DNA of 64,000 nt, from contig JBHJOB010000006.1 of assembly GCA_050330195.1 (NCBI GenBank), positions 1-64,000 of the forward strand, written 5' to 3'. Shown piece after piece: positions 24,401 to 33,375 of this stretch; position 1 is the stretch's first letter; each line of letters opens with the position of its first letter. The stretch comes from JAHQVI01 sp050330195. Its GTDB lineage: Bacteria; Pseudomonadota; Alphaproteobacteria; Rhizobiales; Rhodomicrobiaceae. The translations under genes and the position numbers were made by a program. Under the pieces are notes generated by a model. That model was not told where the DNA came from, did not search any database, and saw nothing but the letters and a program-made list of their open reading frames with translations.

Positions 24401-25342
24401 ATGCACTCACCCGTGCAGACGCTCGCCGCGAACACCAACCGCATGATGGCAATCGGCCTGATGATCTGCGCCATCGCCTGCTTCTCGCTGCTCGACGCGT
24501 CGGCGAAATATCTGGTGGTGTTCGGCGGTCTTCCCGTCCTGCAACTGATCTGGTTCCGCTTCCTGAGCCACACCGCATTCAGCTTTTTCGCTTTCGGGCC
24601 GCGCAATTTCATCAGCTCCGTGCGGTCCGCGCGCCCCGGCCTGCAAGTGCTGCGCGGCATCCTCCTGTTCACCACGACCGGATGCAACTTTGCCGCCCTG
24701 CGCTATTTGCAACTCGATCAGGTGGCGACGATCTTCTTCCTCTCGCCGTTCATCGTGGCCGTGCTCGCCGGGCCGTTTCTCGGCGAATGGATCGGCTGGC
24801 GACGGCTCATCGCGGTCTTCATCGGTTTCTCCGGCGTGATCCTCGTGACACGCCCCGGCTTTGGCGGGATTCACTGGGCTGTCGCCTATTCCTTCGCCGC
24901 CACGTTGTTTTATGCCTGCTATATCGTGCTGACGCGCTATCTTGCCGGCCACGACCATTCGCTGGTCACGCAGGTGCATTCGCCGCTCGCCGGCGTCGTG
25001 ATGCTTGCGCCGCTCGGCCTGTGGGTCTGGGAGTGGCCGACGGAGCTCTGGCAATGGCTGCTGATGCTGTCCACCGGCGTGTCCGGCGGCTTCGGGCACT
25101 ATCTGCTCATTCTCGCCCATAGCAGGGCCCCCGCGCCGGTGCTCGCCCCTTTCACCTATATCGGGCTGGTTTTTCAGACCACGATGGGATTTCTGGTGTT
25201 CGCCGACGTGCCGAGCCTGTGGACGCTGGCGGGCGGCAGCATCATCATCAGCTCCGGCCTGTACCTGCTGTACCGGGAATACCGGACCGCGAAAAGCAGC
25301 CGCCCGGCCGCGGAAACGCTCGCGGGGGATATCCGCAACTGA
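24401..25342 (+). CDS. EamA/DMT-superfamily transporter
   Basis: This 313-residue inner-membrane protein has about ten membrane segments and two EamA repeats, as in drug/metabolite exporters such as RhaT/YdcZ relatives. The N-terminal repeat has RFLSHTAFSFFAF and the C-terminal has APFTYIGLVFQTTMGFLVF. The ATG at 24401 follows AGGAAA. The gene is convergent with a TAXI-binding-protein gene 18 bp away. The substrate is unknown. Confidence 0.85.
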   Translation: MHSPVQTLAANTNRMMAIGLMICAIACFSLLDASAKYLVVFGGLPVLQLIWFRFLSHTAFSFFAFGPRNFISSVRSARPGLQVLRGILLFTTTGCNFAALRYLQLDQVATIFFLSPFIVAVLAGPFLGEWIGWRRLIAVFIGFSGVILVTRPGFGGIHWAVAYSFAATLFYACYIVLTRYLAGHDHSLVTQVHSPLAGVVMLAPLGLWVWEWPTELWQWLLMLSTGVSGGFGHYLLILAHSRAPAPVLAPFTYIGLVFQTTMGFLVFADVPSLWTLAGGSIIISSGLYLLYREYRTAKSSRPAAETLAGDIRN

Positions 25343-25360
25343 TCCGCGCGCACTTGCCGC

Positions 25361-26548
25361 CTATCGGTCCTGCAGCCGATCCTTCCACTTCATGAAGGAG
25401 CGGAACAGCTCTTCGCGTTTGTCCTTGTCCAGTTCGAGAGGCTTCGTGGCCGATGTCGTTCCGGTTACGAACTGGCGGACATCTTCGCCGCCGTTGCGCG
25501 CAACGTTCAGATCGAGATCGCCGTCGAGCAGCTCCTGCGCCGGGGTAAAACGCTGCCAGCCCGGCAGGGTCGCTGCAAGGTTGACCTCGCGCCATTTCGG
25601 ATGACGCGGCTTTTCCAGAAACCTGTCGAAATTCTCGAACAGCGCCCTGGTGAATTGCCCGACGCGACGATAGCGCTCGCTGTCCGAGGCCCAGTTGAAC
25701 ACGGCAAGCACTGAACCGACCGCGATCGTCTCGATCGTGCGGCCTTCGGGAATGAGCTGTGGATAATCGGCATGGGTCAGCGTGGACGGCAGATAATCCT
25801 GATGCAGCACAGTCGGATAAGGGACTTCGACGAGCTGGTATTTCGCCGGGTCGGGCTCGATCTTCGAGAACGCACCGGTCGGCTTGCCGCCGAAGGCAAC
25901 CGTGGCGGCGATCTCACCGCGCCTGATTGCCTCGAACGCATCGGCCTGGCCCATATTGACTTCTTCGACTTCGATGCCGAGCGCCTCGAAAATCAGCTGG
26001 CTGGAAATCTGCGTTCCGCTGCCTTCATCGCTGAAATTGACCTTCTTGCCCTTGAGATCAGCGATGGTCTCGATGTCGGGCGCGGCCAGCACATGCATTT
26101 CTTCATTGTACAGGCGGGAAATGTAACGGAGGCGGCCTTCAATATTGGCGCCTAGTTCGCCGGTCTTGTTGAAGTGGCTGAGGATGTCCGACTGGGTTAT
26201 CCCCATGTCGACGCCTTTGAGATAAAGCAGGTCTTTCGTGTTCTGTCCGGCGCCCTTGCCGACAATCGGCAGAACTCTCAGCGAATTACCGTTATCGAGC
26301 ACCGCTGACATGTCATAGGCGAAGAACAGATAAGTTCCGTTCGGATTGCCGGAAATTATGGTGACGGTGTTCGCGTTCAACCGCTCCGGCAGGCTGTTGG
26401 CGGGCGCCGTCCTTTCCACGAAAGTCGATTGAACAGGGGCGGCCTGTGCCAATCCGGCATCGGGCGTTTCATTCGGGCTGTTCTGCGCCGTGGCGGGGAC
26501 CGCCAGCCAGAAGACCGCAGCGGCTGCAGCGAGGAGGTTCATGCGCAT
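25361..26548 (-). CDS. TAXI family TRAP-type solute-binding protein, paralogue 1
   Basis: This periplasmic solute-binding protein of the TAXI group of TRAP transporters has 395 residues, with a signal peptide cleaved after PATAQ (about residue 22). Core motifs are TVTIISGNPNGTYLFFAYD, LPIVGKGAGQNTKDLLYLKG and VNFSDEGSGTQISSQLIF. It is longer than a typical TAXI protein (about 320), with a C-terminal extension ending KREELFRSFMKWKDRL. The start ATG 26548 follows AAGAGGG; upstream in-frame codons are ignored. No TRAP membrane subunit is seen nearby. A second paralogue lies at 30839-31999. Confidence 0.85.
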   Translation of the reverse strand: MRMNLLAAAAAVFWLAVPATAQNSPNETPDAGLAQAAPVQSTFVERTAPANSLPERLNANTVTIISGNPNGTYLFFAYDMSAVLDNGNSLRVLPIVGKGAGQNTKDLLYLKGVDMGITQSDILSHFNKTGELGANIEGRLRYISRLYNEEMHVLAAPDIETIADLKGKKVNFSDEGSGTQISSQLIFEALGIEVEEVNMGQADAFEAIRRGEIAATVAFGGKPTGAFSKIEPDPAKYQLVEVPYPTVLHQDYLPSTLTHADYPQLIPEGRTIETIAVGSVLAVFNWASDSERYRRVGQFTRALFENFDRFLEKPRHPKWREVNLAATLPGWQRFTPAQELLDGDLDLNVARNGGEDVRQFVTGTTSATKPLELDKDKREELFRSFMKWKDRLQDR

Positions 26549-26866
26549 CACTGGCCCTCTTTCCCGTCCGATTCGATTATTCTGTTTATCCAAACTCAGG
26601 ATTGCTTTTTCCAAGACCATAATGCAGCAGCAAATGGAATAGTAAAGACCACCTATCCGTCTGATCAGGATGATTCCGTATGGAATCGCCCCAAATCGGG
26701 TATTGCGACCGCATCCGGCGTCCTGACCGGGCCGGCAGGCGGAAAAGTATCATCCCGTTTTCCTCATCCCGCTCACGCGGCATTGAAATGCCGGTCCGCT
26801 GGTGCTATGTGCCCCGCATGATTTAACGATCTTACCCGCTCATGTTTGCGGGAGTGAGAGGATGAC
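26549..26866. other. 318-bp divergent gap upstream of thrS and the TAXI gene
   Basis: No gene is supported. A perfect hairpin or palindrome GATTCC-GTAT-GGAATC sits at 26672-26687 roughly midway, a possible operator for either gene. A second small palindrome, GGCATTGAAATGCC, lies at about 26782-26795. No recognisable T-box or other known leader element is present. Confidence 0.5.
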
Positions 26867-28828
26867 ATGATTCACCTGACTTTTCCCGACGGATCCGTGC
26901 GCGAATTTCAATCCGGGATTACCGGAGCCGAACTGGCTGCGTCGATTTCCAAGTCTCTTTCCAAAAAAGCGGTCGCGCTTTCTGTGAACGGCGAACTTGC
27001 CGATCTGGCCGATCCGATCGATGCCGACGCGTCGGTCAAGATCCTCACGCGCGACGATCCGGAGGCGTTGGAACTGATCCGGCATGATTGCGCCCACGTC
27101 ATGGCTGAAGCCGTGCAAGCGCTCTATCCGGACACGCAGGTCACCATCGGCCCGGTGATCGAAAACGGCTTCTTCTACGATTTTCACCGTGAGGAAAGCT
27201 TCACGCCCGACGATCTCGGCAAGATCGAGGCGAAGATGCATGAGATCATCGCCGCCGACAAGCCGTTCACGAAGGAAGTCTGGAGCCGGAAAAAGGCCAA
27301 GGACCACTTCAGGAAGAAGGGCGAGGAATTCAAGGTCGAACTGGTCGACGCCATTCCCGAGGGCGAGGACGTGAAGATGTACGCGCAAGGGGAATGGATG
27401 GACCTTTGCCGTGGCCCGCACATGACCTCGACCGGCAAGGTCGGCAAGGCCTTCAAGTTGCAGAAACTGGCCGGCGCTTACTGGCGCGGCGATCACCGCA
27501 ATCCGCAGCTTCAGCGCATTTACGGCACGGCCTGGGCGAAACCCGCCGATCTCGAAGCCTATCTCACCATGCTGGAGGAGGCGGAAAAGCGCGACCATCG
27601 CCGCCTCGGCCGCGAGATGAACCTGTTCCATTTCCAGGAAGAGGCGCAAGGCTCGGTCTTCTGGCACCCCAAGGGCTGGACGATGTTCCAGGCGCTGGTG
27701 GACTATATCCGCCGTGTGCAGACAAATGCGGGCTTCGTCGAAGTCAATTCGCCCGACATGATGGAGCGCACGCTCTGGGAACAGTCCGGCCACTGGGAAA
27801 AATTCCGCGAGAACATGTATATCGCGGAGACCCCTGACGAGAAAGTCTATTGCTGCAAGCCGATGAACTGTCCCGGCCATGTGCAGATCTTCAAGAACGG
27901 CCTCAAGAGCTATCGGGAACTGCCACTGAAGGTCGCCGAATTCGGCAAGGTGCATCGCTACGAACCGTCGGGCGCGCTGCACGGGATCATGCGTGTGCGT
28001 CATTTCACGCAGGATGACGCGCATATTTTCTGCACGCAGGAACAGCTCAAGGATGAATGCCTGAAGCTGAACGATATGATCCTCGACATCTACAAGGATT
28101 TCGGCTTCGAGAATGTCATCATCAAGCTGGCGACGCGGCCGGAGGTGCGGGTCGGCGCGGATGAGGTCTGGGACAAGGCCGAGGCCGCGCTGAAGGACGC
28201 GATGGACGGCGCGGGCGTGCCCTACTCCATCAATGAAGGCGAGGGCGCGTTTTACGGGCCGAAGCTGGAATATACGCTGCTCGACGCGATCGGGCGGCAC
28301 TGGCAGTGCGGCACGGTTCAGGTCGATCTGAACATGCCGGAGCGGCTGGGCGCCTTTTATATCGGCGCGGATGGCGAAAAGCATGTGCCGGTGATGATCC
28401 ACCGCGCGATCTTCGGCTCGCTGGAGCGGTTTACCGGCATCCTGATCGAGAACTATGCGGGGCACATGCCGCTCTGGCTGTCGCCGGTGCAGGCGGTCGT
28501 GGCAACCGTCGTTTCGGAGGCGGACGACTATGCGGTTGAGGCCGCCGCCGCATTGCGCAAGGCGGGTCTGCGCGTCGAAACCGATCTTCGCAACGAGAAA
28601 ATCAACTACAAGGTCCGCGAGCATTCGGTGACGAAAATTCCGGTGCTGCTGGTGGTTGGACGGCGCGAGGCGGAGGAGCGGACGGTTTCCGTGCGCCGTC
28701 TCGGCAGCCAGGGACAGGAAGTCGTCGCTCTGGACGACATGATCGCTCGGCTTGTCGATGAGGCGACGCCGCCGGACCTGCGGGCGGCAGGCGATGCATC
28801 GGGCGCGGCGAAGTCGAAAGCGGCCTGA
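26867..28828 (+). CDS. thrS: threonyl-tRNA synthetase
   Basis: ThrS charges tRNA-Thr and edits mischarged serine. At 653 residues it is full length: a TGS domain (about 1-62, MIHLTFPDGSVREF), an editing domain with the HDCAHVMAEAVQALYP motif, the class II catalytic core with MNCPGH near residue 333 (zinc-binding Cys), motif 2 RYEPSGALHGIMRVR, motif 3, and an anticodon-binding C terminus. The ATG at 26867 follows GAGAGGA. A strong intrinsic terminator follows. Confidence 0.97.
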   Translation: MIHLTFPDGSVREFQSGITGAELAASISKSLSKKAVALSVNGELADLADPIDADASVKILTRDDPEALELIRHDCAHVMAEAVQALYPDTQVTIGPVIENGFFYDFHREESFTPDDLGKIEAKMHEIIAADKPFTKEVWSRKKAKDHFRKKGEEFKVELVDAIPEGEDVKMYAQGEWMDLCRGPHMTSTGKVGKAFKLQKLAGAYWRGDHRNPQLQRIYGTAWAKPADLEAYLTMLEEAEKRDHRRLGREMNLFHFQEEAQGSVFWHPKGWTMFQALVDYIRRVQTNAGFVEVNSPDMMERTLWEQSGHWEKFRENMYIAETPDEKVYCCKPMNCPGHVQIFKNGLKSYRELPLKVAEFGKVHRYEPSGALHGIMRVRHFTQDDAHIFCTQEQLKDECLKLNDMILDIYKDFGFENVIIKLATRPEVRVGADEVWDKAEAALKDAMDGAGVPYSINEGEGAFYGPKLEYTLLDAIGRHWQCGTVQVDLNMPERLGAFYIGADGEKHVPVMIHRAIFGSLERFTGILIENYAGHMPLWLSPVQAVVATVVSEADDYAVEAAAALRKAGLRVETDLRNEKINYKVREHSVTKIPVLLVVGRREAEERTVSVRRLGSQGQEVVALDDMIARLVDEATPPDLRAAGDASGAAKSKAA

Positions 28829-28851
28829 AGCCGCAACCCGTGCCGACACAA

Positions 28852-28891
28852 GGCCGCAAGCATTCCATCGCGAGCGCTTGCGGCCCTTTTT
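28852..28891 (+). terminator. intrinsic terminator of thrS
   Basis: The perfect 10-bp stem GGCCGCAAGC/GCTTGCGGCC (28852-28861 and 28876-28885) has a 14-base loop and is followed by CTTTTT. Confidence 0.88.
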
Positions 28892-29033
28892 ATCGTCATA
28901 CGCCCTGCCTGAACCTGCCCGCTTTACAGTTTTTATAAAAGTTAATATGTGACTTTGGCTGCATAGCATTAACCATAGAGCCGGCTATATTTACCTTTTT
29001 CTTCAATATTCATTCAATTTTGAGAGAAATTGA

Positions 29034-29066
29034 CCCAATGTCTCCATAACGTTTCTCGGCATTGGG
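29034..29066 (+). promoter_or_regulatory. hairpin immediately upstream of the cysteine-rich gene start
   Basis: The arms CCCAATG (29034-29040) and CATTGGG (29060-29066) flank a 19-base loop and end only 9 bp before the ATG at 29076. No Shine-Dalgarno sequence is visible between hairpin and start; the region upstream is AT-rich. This could control translation or be an operator. Confidence 0.4.
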
Positions 29067-29075
29067 ACATTCGTT

Positions 29076-29474
29076 ATGAGATACATGATTTCCGGCATCG
29101 CCACCGCGCTGATCAGCGCCTTGATCGCCGTTCTCGCCGTGTCATCGGCAAATGCGGCTTCCTACACACATACTGGTGATAATTTTGCCTCTGTGCAGAC
29201 ATCCGGCCTCCTTACTCTTGCGGGATACTATGGACGCGGACACGGCGATGAGGACGATGATGACGGCTATGACGAGCCGGACGGACACCAAGCTTGTGGT
29301 TATACGCGTTATAAAAAGAAGTATGTCTGCGATCAGGATGAACCCCGTTGCTTCAAGCAGCGCGAATGCATCTGGTACTGGGGGCGCGAATATTGCCGCT
29401 ATGTCCGCAAATGTGTCGGCGGCAAGCGCTATTGCCGATGGGTAAAGACTCCAGTTCGTAGCAAATGCTGGTAG
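29076..29474 (+). CDS. small cysteine-rich secreted protein, 132 aa
   Basis: A signal peptide (hydrophobic 5-24, cleavage after ANA at 27) is followed by a glycine/acidic segment (GDEDDDDGYDEPDGHQ at about 57-72) and a C-terminal half with eight cysteines at 74, 85, 92, 98, 107, 113, 120 and 131, mixed with Tyr, Trp, Arg and Lys. Even cysteine count and export suggest four disulfides. No family is recognised. A clear terminator follows, so it is a one-gene unit with an AT-rich leader. Confidence 0.7.
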   Translation: MRYMISGIATALISALIAVLAVSSANAASYTHTGDNFASVQTSGLLTLAGYYGRGHGDEDDDDGYDEPDGHQACGYTRYKKKYVCDQDEPRCFKQRECIWYWGREYCRYVRKCVGGKRYCRWVKTPVRSKCW

Positions 29475-29506
29475 ACTTGAACTGATACTGCCCTTCCTCC
29501 CACTGA

Positions 29507-29537
29507 GCGCGGTCTGTCATGGCCGCGCGTTTTTTTT
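29507..29537 (+). terminator. intrinsic terminator after the cysteine-rich gene
   Basis: The 6-bp stem GCGCGG/CCGCGC (29507-29512 and 29523-29528) is followed by G and eight T residues. Confidence 0.85.
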
Positions 29538-29629
29538 GCCTTCGATGGGTTTCGCCACCGCGCGAAGTCATTGACGCATTCCGCGTGGCGGCTTGCCGTG
29601 CTATGGCGGTAACGGGGATGCGTAGGGGG

Positions 29630-30790
29630 ATGAGTGCAGTGTCGAGCGATGCGCGTTTGGGGCTTCAAGCCGGTGCGGGGTCAGCACGCCACCTTCTGGA
29701 GGCGGTTAACAGGGCAAGCGAGGCCGCAGGGTCCGCCTGGCTTGTTCATCTTGCGCTGGCGGCTTATTTCATCGTGGCGCTGGCGGGCGTGTCCCACAGG
29801 GATCTCCTGCTCAACAGCCCCATAGACCTGCCGCTTCTGGGCATTTCCGTCGCGCTGGACCGCTTCTTCCTCTTCGCGCCACCGCTTTTCATCCTGATCC
29901 ATATCGGCATGATGCTGCAGCACGTGGTGCTGACGCGGAAGGTCTACGCATTTCTCGACGTCGTGGAACGCGAGGAGCGGCGCATGAAAACGGCGAGCGG
30001 CGCTGCGCAGGTTCACCCGCTCCGCTATGAGCTGAGCAGCAATTTCTTCACCCAGTTTCTCGCCGGCCCGCCTCAGTCCGGTATCCTGACGTTCATGCAG
30101 CAGGTCATTGTCTGGGTTACGCTGGTTCTGCTGGCGGCCGTGGTGCTCCTCTATTTCCAGATCGCATTTCTTCCCTTTCACGATATCAACCTGACCTGGG
30201 CGCATCGCATCTATGTGCTGATCGATCTCGCTCTGGTCGGCATCATCGGCACGTTCCTGCCCTCGCCGCTCTTCGGATTCTGGCCGTCTTTCGTGTATGG
30301 CTGGCGGACCTACCCTGCTTTCATGACCATCACCACAGGTTTCTTTGGCTGCCTCGGTCTGTTTTCGTTCGCCGTGGCGACGGTGCCGGGGGAATGGCTC
30401 GACCGCACACTGGCGACGATCGGTCCTGCGCAAACTGTGCGCGCGCCCTCGGGCGAGCCTGCCGATTCTCAACGGGTGTTTCTGCCGACCGCCTATATGT
30501 TCGAAGGGGCGGTCGATCCGGCGACAGGACGCAGCGCCAGCCTTTTCCAGCGCAACCTGGTGGTCATGGATCAGGATCTTGTGAATGACCGGCAGATCGG
30601 GCCGGGAGATATCAGCTTCTCGCTACGCTACCGGGATTTGCGCTATGCGCGGCTCGATCGCAGCGATCTGAAACAGGTCGATCTCGTGGGAGCCGATCTG
30701 ACCGGCGCCAGCCTCAAGGGCACACAGCTCGACGCCGCCGATCCGAGTGCCCAGGACAGCCGGCCCGAAGCGCCGAACAGATTGCGCTGA
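29630..30790 (+). CDS. membrane protein with C-terminal pentapeptide repeats
   Basis: The product of about 386 residues has five or so membrane segments spread over its first two thirds (for example SAWLVHLALAAYFIVALAGV, FFLFAPPLFILIHIGMML and VIVWVTLVLLAAVVLLYF). The cytosolic-looking C terminus ends in a short pentapeptide-repeat helix (RYARLDRSDLKQVDLVGADL and TGASLKGTQLDAA). Start choice is uncertain among ATG 29603, 29618 and 29630; earlier codons overlap the upstream terminator. It is convergent with a TAXI gene 48 bp away. Membrane-anchored pentapeptide proteins of this kind have no firm role. Confidence 0.7.
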   Translation: MSAVSSDARLGLQAGAGSARHLLEAVNRASEAAGSAWLVHLALAAYFIVALAGVSHRDLLLNSPIDLPLLGISVALDRFFLFAPPLFILIHIGMMLQHVVLTRKVYAFLDVVEREERRMKTASGAAQVHPLRYELSSNFFTQFLAGPPQSGILTFMQQVIVWVTLVLLAAVVLLYFQIAFLPFHDINLTWAHRIYVLIDLALVGIIGTFLPSPLFGFWPSFVYGWRTYPAFMTITTGFFGCLGLFSFAVATVPGEWLDRTLATIGPAQTVRAPSGEPADSQRVFLPTAYMFEGAVDPATGRSASLFQRNLVVMDQDLVNDRQIGPGDISFSLRYRDLRYARLDRSDLKQVDLVGADLTGASLKGTQLDAADPSAQDSRPEAPNRLR

Positions 30791-30838
30791 AAAATGCGCG
30801 GCGCAGCGTTGCCTGCCCCCGGCAAAGCCGAGCTTTGG

Positions 30839-31999
30839 CTACTGACCTGACTGGACCCGCCATTTCTGAAATTCGCGGAACAGCGCTTCCTTCTCCTTGT
30901 CATTCAGCTTCTGCCCGGCCTCGGACTGAAGGAAGGTCGAGAAGTTGCTCTCCAGCGATGCCGATGCGGCCGGCAGTTGCTGGCCATTCTTCTGAAGCCA
31001 TTCCTCTGCGGCCGGAAAACGTGTCCATCCCGGCAGTTTGGCGGCTAGGTTGACGTCATCCCATTTCGGATGGCGATTCTTGTCGGTCAGCAGTTTGTCC
31101 ACATTGGAAAACAGCGCATCGGTAAACTTCGCCACGCGGCGGTAGCGGTCCGTCCCCGGCTGCCACGGATAGACGGCCAGCACGACGCCGATCGCCGCCG
31201 TATCGACCGTCTCCCCCTCGGGAATGATCTTGGGGTAATGCCGATGCGTCAGCTTTCCGGGCAGGTGGGATTCAATCAGCGCATCCTCGAACGGAATGGA
31301 CACCATCCGGTGAAATTCGGGATCGAACTTGTCGTTCAGGTCGTCCATGGGGCTGGCGGTTGCGCGAATGATCGCGGAAATGTCTCCCCGCTTGATCTGC
31401 TCAAGCCCCTCGAAGAAATCTACCTTGATCGCCTCGGCCGGCTTGATATTCAGCTTCGCAAGCAATTCCTGCCCGCTGACATGCGCCCCGCCGTGAAAGC
31501 CGACTTTCTTTCCGGCCAGATCAGCAACCGAGTCGATGTCCTTGCCGCCAATAATGTGGAATTCCTCCTCATAGAGGCGGGCGATATATTGCAGCCTGTT
31601 CTGCAGATTTTCGAAAAGCGGCTTGTCCTTGTAGCTGTCGAGCGACGTCGACATGACGAGGCCGGCGTCCACACCCTTCAGATAGAGAATGTCGCGAATG
31701 TTCTGCGAGCCACCTTCGCCGATGATCGGCAGAACCCGCAGATTGTGACCATCGTTCACAGCCTTTGCAATGTCGTCCAGGAACTTGATGTAGGCGCCGG
31801 ACAGACTTGCGCCGAGTATCGTCACCGTGTTGCTGTTGATGAGGTCGCGATATTGCTGGTGGGCGCTCGTCGGCGTCGCCTGATCGGCGGCATTGGTCTG
31901 AGCGTGCGCCGATACGGGAAATAACATACACGCAGCGGCCACCGAAGCGCTCATCGCTGCCCGGCGTAGTTTGCGGCTGATCATATCCTTGATGGTCAT
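30839..31999 (-). CDS. TAXI family TRAP-type solute-binding protein, paralogue 2
   Basis: This periplasmic binding protein has 386 residues and a signal peptide cleaved after SAHAQ (about 34). The core matches paralogue 1 at 25361-26548: NTVTILGASLSGAYIKFLDD, LPIIGEGGSQNIRDILYLKG and RLQYIARLYEEEFHIIGGKD. It carries the same type of C-terminal extension, here ending KEALFREFQKWRVQSGQ. The start is ATG 31999 (a GTG sits one codon upstream), preceded by GAGG. It has no membrane TRAP subunit nearby. The Sel1-like gene lies upstream on the same strand, 197 bp away. Confidence 0.83.
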   Translation of the reverse strand: MTIKDMISRKLRRAAMSASVAAACMLFPVSAHAQTNAADQATPTSAHQQYRDLINSNTVTILGASLSGAYIKFLDDIAKAVNDGHNLRVLPIIGEGGSQNIRDILYLKGVDAGLVMSTSLDSYKDKPLFENLQNRLQYIARLYEEEFHIIGGKDIDSVADLAGKKVGFHGGAHVSGQELLAKLNIKPAEAIKVDFFEGLEQIKRGDISAIIRATASPMDDLNDKFDPEFHRMVSIPFEDALIESHLPGKLTHRHYPKIIPEGETVDTAAIGVVLAVYPWQPGTDRYRRVAKFTDALFSNVDKLLTDKNRHPKWDDVNLAAKLPGWTRFPAAEEWLQKNGQQLPAASASLESNFSTFLQSEAGQKLNDKEKEALFREFQKWRVQSGQ

Positions 32000-32196
32000 C
32001 ACCAGTCCTCACTCGAAGATAACGACATGATAAACGAAAAAAGCATCAGGCAGAGACCGCCTGAAGATTATGATTTCCAACACATGAAATGCTTATACAT
32101 GCAAAGCCATGACAAAAAAGCGTAGCAATACGCATTGTCACAGGAATATTCATGTATAAGATATTTGCATGAACCTTGCATGCAAAGCTGAATAGT

Positions 32197-33036
32197 CTAA
32201 TTTTGACCCAGTTTCAGCAACTCATCAACTTGGATTCTTGATGCAAGGTCACGCGATTTTTCATACCACTCCTGAGCCAGCTTCGGGTCCGGCTGGATCC
32301 CCCCGAGGATCGAAAAGCGCTTCAGATGCTCGGGATCGAACGTCCTGGCAATGGCGGCGGCGCCGTCAGGCCAGCCCATATCCGCTGCATATTCATAGAA
32401 GCGGCGCGCGGCGACGATCTTGCCTTCCAGCAAATACTGGTCGCCTTTCTGCATGAGCTTGAGAATTTTCTCCATATCCTCGCGGTCGAGCGGGATCGCC
32501 ACCAGCTGCCCGGCGGCCGTACCCGTGCTCTGTCTGGGTGGCGCGGTTTCATCGGGCCGGGCTTCCTCCACCGCGACGGCGGCAATCACGGTCTTGCCCT
32601 GATCCGGTTTGCTGGGATCGGCACTGGCGGGCGCGATGACGAGGCGAGAGAGCACATTGCTCAGATATTCGCCCTCAAGCGTTACCAGCGAGAGAATGAG
32701 ATGGGCATCCTCGCGAATGTCGGCGGCGGTCCTGATCCGCAGATCCGACGCGGCGGAGAGCTTGATTGCCCAGACGCCCGAGGGGAAATGGCGGCCGGCA
32801 TTGAGGCTGGCCGTCGAGGGAATGCCGCGGATGAGAAGCATCGCCTGAGCCGGGATCTTCGCCTCGGCCTCCACCTTCAGCGGCAGGGGCGCCTCCGAAC
32901 CGGCGTTGACCTGAACGATTGCAGGAACTTTGATCGTGACCGATTTCGCTTCCGCAATCGCCATTGGGGCGGCTGCGCATAGCGAAAAATAAAAGGCCGC
33001 GAACAAGTAATACAATGCCGCATATACCTTTTTCAT
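32197..33036 (-). CDS. exported protein with Sel1/TPR-like C terminus
   Basis: This 279-residue protein has a signal peptide (MKKVYAALYYLFAAFYFSLC, cleavage near residue 28). The N-terminal half is rich in beta-type alternation, and the C-terminal half has Sel1/TPR-like helices (EGKIVAARRFYEYAADMGWP and PKLAQEWYEKSRDLA). The ATG at 33036 follows GGAGG at ideal spacing; the longer upstream frame is ignored. Its neighbour downstream is TAXI paralogue 2 on the same strand. No enzyme motif is visible; a scaffold role in the envelope is a guess. Confidence 0.65.
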   Translation of the reverse strand: MKKVYAALYYLFAAFYFSLCAAAPMAIAEAKSVTIKVPAIVQVNAGSEAPLPLKVEAEAKIPAQAMLLIRGIPSTASLNAGRHFPSGVWAIKLSAASDLRIRTAADIREDAHLILSLVTLEGEYLSNVLSRLVIAPASADPSKPDQGKTVIAAVAVEEARPDETAPPRQSTGTAAGQLVAIPLDREDMEKILKLMQKGDQYLLEGKIVAARRFYEYAADMGWPDGAAAIARTFDPEHLKRFSILGGIQPDPKLAQEWYEKSRDLASRIQVDELLKLGQN

Positions 33037-33375
33037 CAGTCCTCCAGCGCCAACTCCGGATTCCTCAAAGCTTCCTCGCGCTCTACGCACGCGATAGAGG
33101 TCTAAATGGATGTTAGTAATCAAACTGAAAACGTCGCTGCGGAATAACTGAATCGCCAAAAGGCATAAGTACTATCCGCAGTTATGTTCATTTTATGTTC
33201 GAAAAGCAATTGCCGCTATGCCACTACAGCCATGTCAAGTTGTCAAGCAGTCGATATTGTTATCCAGACTGGGATATTCGGGTTTTTGAATTCTGAAATT
33301 TTATTGACAACTCCCAGCCATTAACAGTTTAACGTAACCAGTATGTTGAGCTTACAGACCAGTGATGAGGGACTC
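33037..33375. other. 339-bp AT-rich divergent gap upstream of aapJ
   Basis: No gene is supported. The gap must hold promoters for the Sel1-like gene (leftward) and the aap operon (rightward). The only candidate I could point to is at 33304-33333. Confidence 0.6.
33304..33333 (+). promoter_or_regulatory. candidate sigma-70 promoter for aapJQMP
   Basis: A perfect TTGACA (33304-33309) is followed, after an 18-base spacer, by TTTAAC (33328-33333), a 4/6 match to the -10 consensus. It lies 43 bp before the aapJ start. Confidence 0.35.

Noticed and set aside
24082..25122. Plus-strand frame of 346 codons starting upstream of the EamA gene
   Set aside because: It runs out of frame through the EamA gene and has no domain; EamA at 24401 is clearly the coding frame.
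26840..28969. Open frame of 709 codons on the minus strand
   Set aside because: It lies antisense to thrS, which has full family homology; the frame is open because of GC-rich codon bias.
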